A DNA stretch of 64,000 nucleotides from Mactromeris polynyma (lineage: Eukaryota > Mollusca > Bivalvia > Venerida > Mactridae): assembly GCA_032209605.1 (NCBI GenBank), contig JASFXZ010000005.1:21812905-21876904 (forward strand). The letters run 5' to 3'. The position numbers and the translations under genes were made by a program. The first letter of the stretch is position 1; each line of letters starts with the position of its first letter. The notes under the pieces are model-generated. The model did not search any database and had not been told where the DNA came from. It saw only the letters and a program-made list of their open reading frames with translations. This document shows, piece after piece, positions 24,601 to 36,030 of this stretch.

Positions 24601-27600
24601 GTTTGTCATGAAATTTTTGTAGCTGTTTCTTCACCTAAATTATGTTAGCATAGATTTGTGCATACCCTTGATAATGCAAAAGATATTCTTTATGTTTCAT
24701 CAACTTTACTTTTACTAGGATTTAGAACGAGAGCGAGATGAAAACGGTAGATTACAGAAAGTTCTAGAAGAGAAGGATAGAAAGATAGCTGAGCTTGAGC
24801 GCCAAGTGGCATCGTTAAATAGGGTATGTCTATTTATTGATGTATACTGATGTTTCTGTGTGATGCATGTACCAGTGTTTTATCCCACCAGGGCGGGGAT
24901 AGCAAATGACAGTACAGGAATTTGACAGGCCCAGTGTGATTGCCTCTCAGATAAATTACTTGGCAGGAGTTTCTTAAAGGGGTATTTACTTGCCCAGAAC
25001 ACGTTGGACCCACGAGATTTTGAAAAAAAAATACTCGAGGATAGGGACTTGGGCAACATATTTTGCATGTTGTGTAATTCTCTTGGTGTGCCCGTGGGAC
25101 TAGAGCTTCAACGATTCGATGTGACCCATCGGAATTCGACTACGGAGCTCACGATTCATACCCTGGTAGATTCGATTCGCTTTTTTTTAGTTCCAGTTCG
25201 CTAAACTGTTATTTGGTACAGTAATCACGGGTTTTAGCCAAGCTTAGTCACGTTGTGGTCACTTCCCCTGTTGCTACGTTATTTACTAGAAGTAAAGTTT
25301 AGTAAAATGACTTCCGTTGTTATGCTGAAAGACCCTCAAAGAAAAAATTTCTAGTCACATTTTCACAAATAAAGAAAGACACTCGGGGAAAGGTTTTTTT
25401 CCCCAATGTATTCTTTAAATATGAGAAGTAAGACCACTGTGAACAAATACTAAGTTGTTTCTTTAGTCTATGAATTTTCATTTGCAAAAACTGAGTTCAT
25501 CTGTTTTGAAATAATGAAGAGTTATTGTCATAGCTTGATCTTCATCTACATTCACAAAATTGTTAAATATCGCATTAAACTTAGCTTCTGAGAAAGTTTA
25601 AGTCCCAATGATAATGTAACCTGCAGACAAAGCATCTACATGCCCATGTGGTGCTCTAGTTTACATTTTAAATTTTGTCATAACCCATTTGTTTATAAAT
25701 GGCCATTGTTAATCTTATATAAAAAAGCAGGGGTTCCATTTGACCCTTGGGTTGACCCTTTGACCCCTGGAATTTCCAAAAAGCCACATTTTGACCGTCA
25801 GGATTCTGGCTGAAGGGTCAATGTTTCTCTAAATTATAGCTAACTGACTATAAAATGGTAAATTATGGTCAAATAGTATCAAAATTACCTTTGAGATTCA
25901 GCACTTAGTGGAACCCGTGCTATGTGTGTGTAATTGAACAATCTGAGATTTTGTTATTTCATAAATTGAATCTTTTTATTTAAAGCCACACTAAACTATT
26001 CCTGGAGTCTAGTAAGGTACTATAGTTTGTGTGTATAAACTGTGTTAGATTGTACGATGGAGATCTGTCAAGTTTTATGCTCATTAATTTCAAGGTCAAA
26101 TTTAATTTAAAAAATGTCAAATTTGTAGGCATACAAAATAGTAATCACAACCTTCATATCTTTATTTGATTTTGAGTTTCTACAGTTTACTAAATTATTC
26201 TTACCACAAGACTAAAGCGTGAAAAATGTGCTGTTGAAAATGTTCCAATCAATAAGGAAAGATAGTTTCTACATTAGTACTCCACCGCATGCATTAGACT
26301 GTCTGATATTTGGTCTGGTAAAATATGGAAATTGTACTGTATAAACAAAAAAGGAAATGAGCGCCGCTGTACAATTTCTAACCTCTTCTTTAAGTGACGT
26401 CATTTCCAGAAAACGTCACATGTGACGTCACCATGTACTGACAGTAAGCCATATTTGCCCCATATTGCAATATAAAAAATGATGTGACCATATGGAGTAA
26501 ATAATGTTTCCTGCTTGCACATAGTGACATCACATGTTGCGTTTTCTTGTTAAGACAACACAGAGGAGGTTGTAAAACCTATAGCAGCGCTCAAATATTT
26601 TTTTCGAGCTGGTAAAGGCTGTTTAATGGTGATATTTCAATAAAAACAACTTCAGAATTCATGCATGCCATTTTACAATAAGTCTGCTTTGTAACCCTTT
26701 AGGATTCGGAAATGTCGGAATGTTTTATGAAGAGCAAGTTTCAGACCTTCAGATAAATATTTGTTCAATGTATTGTTGTAGCATGGCTTGCGAAACCACT
26801 GCCACTCAAGTACCTTGGTACCCATATATTTAGAGAAAAGCTGATCTCTTAGCATTATTGCAAATATTACATGTATGCAGTTTTATGATGCTATGTGTTG
26901 TCAAAGATTGTCATGAAGCAGTAAGTTCAAAAATGTTTTGAGTTAAAGATTAAGACTACTTAAGTTCCTGTCACTGTTTTGGATACATGATCCATGCCCT
27001 TATAGTGTGGAATTGTTACAGAAAGTCACACGTTTGATGCAAACACACACACAATTAATAGTTATCACACAATACACAGTTAAGTATCCATTTGAATTTT
27101 GGACATTGTCTGTGAATGAAAATTAGCTTCTATTTTAGCTATTGCTCAACTATATAGCTTTAGGGAAATTCTGTATTAATTTTGGAAAAATATATTTTTA
27201 CCATTAGGAATATAACTGAAATACATCTACTACAATAACAGTTGGAAACATCTCTGTTTAAATAAATTTCACTTTATGTTTGTTTCCTTAAAGATTAAGC
27301 CTGTATGCATGTTATCACTATCAACTGTTCCTTCTTTAGTTTTTGTTTGATGTACATGTAGAATGTAGACAGATTTACTGCCCTTGTTCTACAGCATAGC
27401 ATGATTTATTGTCTGTAATACTTCCTTGTACCTGTAGCTTTTAGTTCCTTTAACAATAAGATTTATATCAGGTTTGTCTTACATTTATTGCATAGCTGTT
27501 GGATTTAGGACCAATTGCTTTTACTGTCAAACTTGTGGCAAGATTTTCTTCCTATTAAAGACTGCATTTATGAAACTTGTTATGAAAGCCAACAGTGTTA

Positions 27601-28177
27601 ACTTCCTAGGTAATAAATTGTACGGTTAATCTGTATTTGGTTATATTGACCACATGACATCACTCACCACTTTGCTGTTTCACTTGATTGGTCTATATAA
27701 GGAAGATTGACTGGGCACTCCATATGAAATTTATATAAAAAGAATGAATGTCAATTTGAACCTTTGTACAGACACCCCCTATCAGAAGGGACCACTTTTT
27801 CACTGGGATGGTCTCTGTGGGCAGGCTTGACTTTAAAAGGGACGGTCAAACAGGTCTGGGGATTGAATAGTGGGTGTTTTACAATTTATGTTGTGAGGTT
27901 GTTTCATAATGTACCGTGTTGTCGCTTTGAGTACTCGTAAAAGAGTGCTAATCATGTGAAAATAAATTTGTGTTTAAATCTGATGTGTATTTGCCTTACC
28001 CCAGAGTCCATGAACTTCATGACCGCCCCTCGTATATTGCGCAATAACCGTGTATATTGTATGTTTCAGGATTTAGAGGACTGTATTGAGGATATGGACA
28101 AAGTACAGATAGAAAATCGAGCACTTATTCAAGCCGTAGGCCAACTTAGTAGGCCAACGGCGGGCACGCATGTGTAA
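18464..28177 (+). CDS. PAWR: PAWR (prostate apoptosis response 4, Par-4) homologue, 469 aa
   Basis: Eight exons: 18464-18665, 19552-19736, 20395-20508, 21277-21363, 23190-23224, 23750-24323, 24719-24823 and 28070-28177. Together they are 1410 nt in consistent phase with a TAA stop. Two blocks identify it. Residues 110-123 (KRKLREKRRSTGVV) match the basic core of the vertebrate Par-4 SAC domain and keep the RRST kinase site (Thr120). Residues 400-463 form the C-terminal coiled coil ending in a VGQLSR motif like vertebrate VGQLTR. Par-4 is a pro-apoptotic adaptor that binds atypical PKC, WT1 and other partners through this zipper. At 469 aa it exceeds the roughly 340 aa of the human protein. 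The extra length is mainly exon 6, a disordered Ser/Gln/Pro-rich region with SPRSPRSPKSPRS at 313-325. Exon assignment is by eye; the exon 2 donor (GAG|GTTTTT) is weak. Confidence 0.88.
19552..19736 (+). CDS. PAWR: PAWR exon 2 (SAC-like basic core)
   Basis: Acceptor TTATTGACAG. Carries the most conserved block of the protein, DKRKLREKRRSTGVV, containing the nuclear localisation and PKA-type RRST motifs of Par-4. Donor GAG|GTTTTT is weak, yet the next exon joins in phase 0. Confidence 0.88.
19870..19985. mobile_element. MITE family A, decayed partial copy
   Basis: Shares TGACCCCTAGAGTTTCC, AAAAAGCCACATTTTGATC and AGGATTCTGGTTGAAG with the full copies at 663-856 and 25728-25919, but both terminal repeats are lost or diverged. 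Confidence 0.6.
20395..20508 (+). CDS. PAWR: PAWR exon 3
   Basis: 38 codons, phase 0, acidic (DDEGEEE). Acceptor TGTTTTCAG, donor GAG|GTAAAT. Confidence 0.8.
21277..21363 (+). CDS. PAWR: PAWR exon 4
   Basis: 29 codons, phase 0, Ser/Thr-rich with a basic start (VRRRIQLFQ). Acceptor CTCCTAATAG, donor ATG|GTAAGG. This exon may be skipped without breaking the frame. Confidence 0.7.
22565..22640 (+). repeat. G-rich tandem repeat (about 26 bp x 3)
   Basis: Three imperfect units of GGGGATTTTG.CC.GTGGGGAGG. Repeated G-runs on the transcribed-sense strand of the PAWR intron could form a G-quadruplex. Confidence 0.7.
23190..23224 (+). CDS. PAWR: PAWR exon 5 (35-nt small exon)
   Basis: Codes APRGFVPRRNK plus two bases, which complete a serine codon with exon 6. 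Acceptor TCTCCGCAG, donor AAG|GTAAAT. Needed to enter exon 6 in the right frame. Confidence 0.75.
23750..24323 (+). CDS. PAWR: PAWR exon 6 (long disordered region)
   Basis: 574 nt, Ser/Asn/Gln-rich with four SPR/SPK repeats near residues 313-325, candidate proline-directed phosphorylation sites. It ends entering the coiled coil (EEDIARRKLEK). Acceptor CTTTTTCAG, donor AAG|GTTTGT. Confidence 0.85.
24719..24823 (+). CDS. PAWR: PAWR exon 7 (leucine zipper, first half)
   Basis: 35 codons of uninterrupted charged heptads (DLERERDENGRL, then KIAELERQVASLNR). Acceptor TTTTACTAG, donor AGG|GTATGT. Confidence 0.88.
25505..25665. repeat. Dispersed repeat D, copy 1
   Basis: Shares AAGAGCTATTGTC.TAGCTTGATC, GTAAGTCCCAATG-type and GTGGTGCTCT.GTTTA text in order with 33988-34135. 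Confidence 0.65.
25728..25919. mobile_element. MITE family A, full copy (192 bp)
   Basis: TIRs CAGGGGTTCCA / TGGAACCCGTG (one mismatch). It is almost the same length as the copy at 663-856 and shares its interior, which confirms a mobile family rather than chance. Confidence 0.75.
26438..26600 (+). repeat. Dispersed repeat, copy 2 (pairs with 1-165)
   Basis: Same order of words as 1-165. A CRE-bearing segment just to the left (GTGACGTCAT and TGTGACGTCACC, 26394-26431) may belong to the same element. Confidence 0.7.
28070..28177 (+). CDS. PAWR: PAWR exon 8 (leucine zipper end and stop)
   Basis: 35 codons and TAA. DLEDCIEDMDKVQIENRALI followed by QAVGQLSR mirrors the end of vertebrate Par-4, then an eight-residue extension (PTAGTHV and neighbours). 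Acceptor ATGTTTCAG. Confidence 0.88.
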   Translation, partial: DLEDCIEDMDKVQIENRALIQAVGQLSRPTAGTHV

Positions 28178-29232
28178 ATGTAACATCCTCGAATATCAAG
28201 CTTCGCTGTCAGATGTGCAAGCCTCTAGCTGACCTCTAGAGTTTTATTACTGTATTTATATTTATGCGAAGCTACGTGGTTGTATACTATATATTTTCAA
28301 CATCTTTTCCGTACAGAGAAGTGTAACATTTTTACAGCAAACTTGATCTTATTACTGTTAATCTATTTTTTAGTTCATGAGTCAATTTACTGCGTGAATT
28401 TTGATATTTTTTTCTTGATAAGAACAGGGGTTTATAATCAACACTTGACTATTGTTGTGATATCAGATTTCAAAATCATTTAAGTGATACTGAACAAATG
28501 TATTATCAGTGTATTTTGAAATTCCCTATTCCATACAGAACTAAGAATTGCTTCGATGTTAAAATCCTTATACTATTAGGTTGTGTTGTATAGTCTAATT
28601 ATATGAGTGTAGCTGGTAAAGTTTAAATGATAACATGGAGATTAAGACGGTGATTTGATGAACATTTTTTCAATTCATGGACTTGGAGTGATACTACACT
28701 ATCTGTATATCAATAAAGAAACAGATAGACCTGTTTCGCATTCAACTCTCGAATTCTATTCAAGTTTGCCATTACACTTAAAACAGTCTTGCGCGAAATG
28801 TTGTGTATATTGTTCTTGTAGTACTGCACAGAGTTTGACACAAAACTACTGCAAATGTTTTATTGGCGAGTTACGAAAGTTTCGGACCAAATCCTCGATT
28901 CCTGGTATCTAGGGACGTGTTCTGATCCCAGGGTCGACCGTATCTGCTTGTGATGTAAGGGTAAAAGAAAGTTTGTGATTTATGTGACATATTTGTATTG
29001 CATTTGTCCAATTCTTGTAGTCAAATATGTGAAGCATTGCTATAAGTATCTTATCTATTATAACCTTGCATGTATGATATTGGCATTATATTTATGTCTG
29101 TATATGTATTTATATGTGCCAATGCTTATTAGACAAATTTTATATCCCAACATGTTCGGGAATTTGTGTATGATACTGTTCACAAATGTTAATGTATTTG
29201 TTAAAGTACTCCCATTCACTTCAAACACAAGT

Positions 29233-29416
29233 TCAGTAAACCCTTACTGTAAGACCACCTGGAAAGTAGCACCATTTCATTAAATAGGCCGACGTTTTCA
29301 TTGACCAGCTTTTTAATTTTTCTTCTATATTTTAATTTTAATAATCAGGCCACCCCCACAACTATGATGCCTTTTTTGTGAACTAATGATGGTCTTATTA
29401 TTGAGGTTTCATTGTA
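29233..29416. mobile_element. MITE family B, copy 2
   Basis: Ends TTCAGTAAACCCTTA and TGAGGTTTCATTGTA are imperfect inverted repeats. The interior shares GTTTTCATTGACCAG and AATCAG.CCACC with 44517-44705. Confidence 0.7.
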
Positions 29417-31659
29417 ATCATGAAGAAAGGTGCTTAGTACCTAGATCAAATTTCTTGGTTCATACCTTGACATTATTTTGTGTTCATAATAAGATGCCAT
29501 ATATCCAATGTTTTGTAATTCTATTTGCTGCATTTTGTTGCAATGCTTTAGAATTGTTAGGTCCATTTTTAGTCGGTGAAACTTACTTGGCTGTTCATGA
29601 GAACTTACAACCTTATGTACCTGTTTTATCGCCATTGTGTACAGTATACTGAACCCTTGTATTTCTGCGGTAGTTAGAATGCAGCTAAATATCATTTTTA
29701 TCTTAAGTCACTTCAATGAATTAATATTGATTTATAATTCTCTCAAGGGGAAACATTATTTCAACACTTGTATTGATGATCATGCTTCATTTTCTCGGAG
29801 ATAGAATGACCAATTCTTACGCTGTGCGACATCATGATTTTAAGAGTTGTTAACCGTGTTTTATTTTGGTAAACATGTTATCTAGTTGTCTATTACTTAA
29901 AAAATAATGATTTTATACGGTTCACAACCTTTAATCATTGTCACAGAAACAGTGACATCTAAAATGATGCTAACTTTCATCTGTGTTCATGTAAACATGC
30001 GTTTTGAACGGATTTGGTTTTGTGTCAATTTCATTTAGCGTCAAATGTTTATGCACCCCTTAGAAGAAGTACTTAAATTACAAAATAGCACATCACTTTT
30101 ATGTTGTAATATTACATTGTTGCTCATCAAAGTTAAGAATTGAATATGTAGTCATTCTTCACAGAGTTTTACAACCTTGATAGGTTTCTGCATTTTTTTT
30201 CTGTTGATCAGATTATCCAAATATTCTTATCTGTGTTCCAAGAGTGGTTTATGATGCCGAGAAAAACCAATAAAATCATATTGTTAAGTAATTTTGATTA
30301 TCTTTTACTGTAAAACTGATTTTATTTGTGACAGTGTTAATTTTTCGCATTAATTTGCAAATCCATTATCCTGCAAAATTAATAATAAGCATACAATTTT
30401 ACGTGCTAACGTAACTGTGTGATGATGTATTCATGATACCATGAATTCCTCATATCGCAAATACGTCAATTTAATTACGCAGAAATAATGAGAACAAGTT
30501 GGAACCAGCATGTCTCTCTTGTTCTTCGTTAATTTATCCAAATTCGAACTAATTGTGCCATCTTTTAACCATAGAAAGGTTGAATTTCATAACTCATCTT
30601 TATTCCAGTATGTATAATGTTTCGATATGTCTCATTGATAGAGCTAAAGATCGCTTTTTGCAGGTTCTATTGATCTGTGTATAGCTGTTGAAATTTGTTA
30701 TGATCAAATAGTTTATGATTGGTATGTTCATGTTCCAGTACATATATGTATGATCAAAGCTAGAATCTCCAATACTGTATATATATATCACATAATGCAT
30801 TGCTATCAGTTTTTTTATTGAATTACAAGATCAAATTTTGTGTTTATCACCATCATGAATTCAGCCATTACTTGATTTTCTTAGTGTATATTTACAATGA
30901 TAATATGGTTTCCCCTTTTATTTTCTGCCCCTTTTTGTGCCCGTGTGCATTTTACATTTACTTGTTGATCGTTTCTGGGCTATAATACAATTTTGTTGCT
31001 TAATTATACATTTACTATATACACAAAGCTTTAAGAACTGTCAGCGGCTGTGTACATCAATCGCTGTGAACACTTTTGATTTATTGATATATAATAATAC
31101 TGGTCAAAAGAGTCAACCCACCATCTTGTATTTTGAAACTTTTCGCTACATTATGTCAAAATGATCTGAAACAATGCACATGCTTTTGACAGGTTTCCAT
31201 TGACTGTTTTTTATAGTTCAATTCATTGGAATTGGTAATGTTATGGCTGACTGCGATCATAATCAACAGAAGATTGGTCCAGTAAATTTTGAGAAAATGC
31301 GTGAAATAGTACTAGTAGGTTTGCACTTTTTACCAGTATATATGTTATGAAACAAAACTATGTCAGATTTTTTTTTCATTTTGAAGGAACTATTTTTGAA
31401 CAAAAAATGAAACCTTGTGTCTTGCTTGGCAATCATTGTAGTTCATGTATAATATATTTTACCTGCATATATAATATTATATCACGGTTATTGGGGTAGC
31501 TAATTGCTCATTGCTTGAGTTCACAGGATTGTTATTTTAGCATTTTTCAATGTGTTCTTTTGATTATAGATTTTGTTGTCTCAATTATTCTTATACATGT
31601 ATATTGTGTTGTGTACAAGCCTGGCTACTTTATTTAACTTGACAGAAGTTCTGGCTTTC

Positions 31660-31755
31660 AGCCCATTTAGACTCAAGCCTCTTGATTGGTTGGTTGTGAT
31701 CTTAAAATTGACCAATGGCTGTGCTGTATTCGAAGATTTGTCTCAAGACTCCGTT
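31660..31755. repeat. Diverged copy of the 32044-32143 element
   Basis: Shares ACTCAAGC.TC.TGATTGGTTGGTTGT, then ATTGACCAATG and GTCTCAAGACTC at matching spacing. Confidence 0.5.
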
Positions 31756-32043
31756 TTATAAACTTTTGCTGTGGTATATTAGTTAATGATGATTGTGTTC
31801 AGAGTATTTTTCTTGTTTTATAAAAGCATGGTTGTATTTGTCTGTGGCATTACAGTCTTGGTTCTGGTAGAATTGACATTTAAAGCCAATCACCTGATCC
31901 TTTAAACTTGCAAATTAGAGATTTGTCTCCATATGTTCTGTTTATTCTCTCTATTCAATGTGAATAGTAAAATAACTCCTCTTTGATAGTATTACATGAT
32001 TGTCTCAATAAATTCCTAATTCTGAGTTTATATATCTTAATTT

Positions 32044-32143
32044 GGAGACCAGTCTCATAACTCAAGCATCTGATTGGTTGGTTGTTAGTCAAATCATAAT
32101 ATTGACCAATGACAAGGCTGAATTCTGAGACTGGACTCCTGAC
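32044..32143. mobile_element. Short inverted-repeat element (MITE-like)
   Basis: Ends GGAGACCAGTCTCATAA and TTCTGAGACTGGACTCC are inverted repeats with a few mismatches around ATTGGTTGGTTGTTAG...TTGACCAATGACAAGG. A related copy lies at 31660-31755. Confidence 0.55.
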
Positions 32144-33291
32144 TCTGTAAATGTAGAGTGTATTTTGGTGAAAAATCATCAGAATTTGGGGGAAATGTTT
32201 ATGATAGAAATCTCTATTACATTTCTTACGTACACTGTTTGACATTTACTAGTTTAGTGGCCACATATCAGCTTATCACATAAAAACTACACATCTACTT
32301 CTGAATGCCATCGACTTGGAGCTTCTTAAACATGTATATGGTATGTGATTGAACTTGTTAACATGTGAACATATTTGTTGCTTTTTTTTTTATTAAAGAA
32401 ATATATATCATATCTGCTGGAAAGAGCTTATCATATCAAATATTGGTTGACTTCCTAATTTATATGATTATTCCATTTTGTTAGCCAATATTTCTCTTTA
32501 ATATCAGTGATTTTTTCTGTCTAAGGTATAAGATACTAACTGTACCAATTGGTGTTCATAAGATACATTCCTTTGTTATTCATAAACAATTTTTTTTTAA
32601 ATTTTGTGAGCATGTAGTTTTGAATTATATTACATTTTGTAATCAAAAAAATATCAAATTTATTTAAGCGTTATTGATTTCCTGTTAATGTTTTTTTTGT
32701 AAATACATTCCTTTAATATTTATATGAACATATCTTTTTTAATTTTTTAGAGTATTTAATTTGGTCACATTTTGCATAATTTATGATGATAATGTTTATA
32801 ATTATGCTAGGTTACAGGCATGGCCGTATCAGCTTCAATATTAGCATGTATAACATATTTTGTCCGATTACCATGTGCTCCAACCTACATTTGGACAGCT
32901 GAAATCTGTCCTTGCTGCTTGCTTGACATGTAATTGTGTGTTAATTATTTATCATTTACAATCAAGTAGAAAATCTGGTGATACCTAGAAAATCAAACAT
33001 TATTAATATTTTATTTATATTGTGAATATTTTGATTGAAAATTTATTTGTATTGTGAACGTTTATGTTGCCATTGTTGTTTTTTGTTGTTGTTTTTAGTT
33101 TGCCTGAACCTTTGGCTTCCATGTGCTTCTCTCATCACACATTTGACATCTGTTTTTCATTGCTCAAATTCTGAAACTTGTTGTACTGGACAGCATAGCT
33201 CTTGTATGTGTTTATGGAATTCAAACGAATGTACACAGTGGTTTTATTATCATAAGAGCATGATTCCAGTATTGAAGTGGCTGGATATTCG

Positions 33292-33501
33292 AATATTTCT
33301 GCCAGAGTAATGGCCCTTTAATTGAAATTTTATAGAAACCTTGTAAAATGTTCAAAATTCCAATATTTCTGCCAGAGTGATGGCCCTTTAATTGAAATTT
33401 TATAGAAACCTTGTAAAATGTAAAAAATTACAATATTTCTGCCAGAGTGATGGCCCTTTAATTGAAATTTTATAGAAACCTTGTAAAATGTTCAAAATTT
33501 G
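33292..33501. repeat. 70-bp tandem repeat, three copies
   Basis: Units start at 33292, 33362 and 33432 with AATATTTCTGCCAGAGT and differ by only a few bases. The unit contains TGATGGCCCTTTAATTG, a word related to dispersed repeats near 35880. Confidence 0.95.
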
Positions 33502-33813
33502 AAAACAATAGAAACGATTTATGGGCAACAGCAATAAAATTGATCGAACAAACTAAATTGGTAAAAGTATGGCTGCTCTTTTACTGAAATAGGATACTTG
33601 ACCTCCGGGATACAGATGTGTGGTTACTCGTTTGAGCATTTTAGGGTCTCATCAGGACCCTAATGTTAAAAAATTATTTTGTTTTGAAGTCCTTTGTTTG
33701 ACTATAAACTTATTTATGTTTATGTGTTTGCCATTATGTTTTTGTGATAAATTTTACCATTGTGTATTAGATGCTTTAAGCTATGTTATTTATTTTGTTG
33801 TTACACATTTTGT

Positions 33814-33924
33814 TCATTGTTTTAGTGTATTTAAATACACAATGCTAGATTCATTGTTTTAGTGTATTTAAATACACAATGCTAGATTCATTGTTTTAGT
33901 GTATTTAAATACACAATGCTAGAT
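33814..33924. repeat. 37-bp tandem repeat, three copies, with perfect palindrome
   Basis: Units start at 33814, 33851 and 33888. Each contains the 16-bp perfect palindrome GTGTATTTAAATACAC, so the array can form three identical hairpins or cruciforms. Confidence 0.95.
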
Positions 33925-33987
33925 TAGGCTAGGTATATGTTTCATGTATTTGTTGATTTAGTTTTTGAGCTCATCTTGTTTTGAAAA

Positions 33988-34135
33988 AAAAACAAAGAGC
34001 TATTGTCCTAGCTTGATCCCTGTCATTGGCATCCACAAAATTTGCATTTAGCTCATTGTCCGACAAAGTGTAAGTCCCAATGGTAGGGCAATGTGTAGGC
34101 GAGAGTCTGCGTCTGCTTGTGGTGCTCTTGTTTAG
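33988..34135. repeat. Dispersed repeat D, copy 2
   Basis: Same ordered words as 25505-25665 (AAGAGCTATTGTCCTAGCTTG, GTAAGTCCCAATGG, GTGGTGCTCTTGTTTA). Confidence 0.65.
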
Positions 34136-34993
34136 CTTCCATTTTGTGTCATTACTTTGTATTCAAATATAATTGCAATTTTATGTTCAAAATTTATGTA
34201 ACAATATTAAGCACTAAAACTTTTTTAGGTATTTGTATATAACCTGTTTGCCAGACTTTTACTCTTTTTGCATTACAAGTTTGACTGTTATTTCTATTCA
34301 ACAAATTTAATCAAAAATACGTAATATTTAGGTTGTATAGACTATTAATTAATCGTTATGGTAATGATGCCAGCTCTCCTGGGTTTGAAGTCTAGTTTGG
34401 TCAAACTAAATCTTCTTTAACAACTTGTTCTGTGTTTCATTTTTCTGTGGGATATATGCACAAGTTCGTATAGGTATAGTAGATTTCTGTGGAATGTTGT
34501 TTTTTTATGTCATGTGACCTTAGTGCTTGTTTTCTATAATCTCTGGCTTTCTACTGGCCCCAATTTTCCTACTTTTTTCTACTTGTTTATTTGAGTTCTA
34601 CTTTTCCTTAGTTTTTTTAGTTAAAACTGCCCATCTTTTTCAATTAACATAATGAGGTTTGTAGTTGAAATCCATGCAGAAAATATTAAAATTAAGTATT
34701 AAATGCTCATTTTAAGGTTATTCAGTTGCATGTAATGTTGAGAGTTGTGTTTTTCATGGTTAAGTCTATCCTATACAATATGGTGACTAGTGATTTGACA
34801 ATAACTCAAATAAATAGTACCGATTGTCAAGGATAGAAAAAAACTTGAGTGAAAAAAATTCTACTATATCCCTACTGTTTAGTTTTAGAAACTCTTACTA
34901 TGCCCTACTTTGAGCCAAGAAGGACCCTACTTTTCCCTTAGTTTTAGATCATACATGAGTAGAAAGTCTGCAATTTTAGTTTTTTAACACATC

Positions 34994-35328
34994 AGGGTGC
35001 CGTGTCATAAACCTTCTTAAGAAACTTCTTAGCTTAAAAAATTTCTTAAGAAATTCTTTGCTAAGAAAAGCGTTTCAGTAAACTTTTCTATCTTAAGAAT
35101 TTCTTTTTTTTGCGTAACTATAAGATGAAGTAGCCTACACCTTTCTTAACGTGAGCGATCTTGTGTAAATATGGCTGCCATTTGTATCTGTAATGTAAAC
35201 AGATGAAGGGTACATGATAATCTTAAGGATATGAATATAAGAAATGCTTTCTGCAATGGTTTACGAAATTCTTGAAAATCTTCTTCAATAAAATAGTTAA
35301 GATAAGAACGTTAATGAAACTGCACCCA
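34994..35328. mobile_element. MITE with GGGTGC ends (about 335 bp)
   Basis: Left end GGGTGCCGTGTCATAAACC and the inverse of the right end (GGGTGCAGTTTCATTAACG) match over about 25 bp with few changes. Internal TTCTTAAGAA words form sub-terminal inverted repeats. Superfamily not assigned. Confidence 0.65.
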
Positions 35329-35699
35329 GAGAAGAGCAACCCATTTGCAGAGTATTGATATACCTACATAACTATGATGGATGAAAAGAATCTGCAGATA
35401 CATTCCAAGCCAGCACACACACTGAACAAAAATTGTCTCTGATTATTCATACATACATTAATATCTTAGTAGCTTATTATTGTCATGAATGATTGCAAAA
35501 TTGTCCTATTGACTGGTTGGAATGTTCATGTTAACTCAAATGATTATGTTGTTTTGTTAAATGATTTGTGAAGATCAGTTGTTTTACAATACATATTTAC
35601 CTCAGAAATATTCATACTGCTGATATAAGGAAAAAATTTAACATTTTAACCAAAATTTCTAGATTGGACTCGTCCTTAGATACCTTTGAGACAACTTTT

Positions 35700-36030
35700 C
35701 ACTTTAAAGGGACGTATATTAAGGGATCATGGGTTGCTGACAGGTGATGTTCACCAAAGTCGTGTACTCACTTATAATTGTTATCAAATCTTCATCAAAC
35801 TTTTGCCACAATATTGATGAGATTCATATTTCGTCCAAGTTTGAGTTCCAGCCACATCACCCGTAGACTCACTGGAGTTATGGCCCCTTAATTCACCACA
35901 TTGTGCCACATTATTAATATCTGTGTCTCAATTTTGCAAAGCCTTTGACCAATCTTTACCAAACTTTGTCACAATCCTTAATGGTATAATTTCACATCTC
36001 TATGGAACTTAGCTATGATAGGCATGGTTT
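35700..36030. repeat. Probable mollusc dispersed repeat fragment
   Basis: Contains GAGTTATGGCCCCTTAATTC and repeated CTTCATCAAACTTTTGCCAC-type words. It resembles widespread bivalve repeats by general recollection, with no second full copy in this window. Confidence 0.35.

Larger units (their letters stand above)
24824..28069. other. PAWR intron 7
   Basis: Contains dispersed repeats at 25505-25665, 25728-25919 and 26438-26600, plus a truncated MITE family C segment at 27770-27835. The rest is AT-rich with no supported feature. Confidence 0.45.

Noticed and set aside
31955..32245. 96-codon minus-strand frame
   Set aside because: Covers an inverted-repeat element and AT-rich DNA; no splice or protein support.
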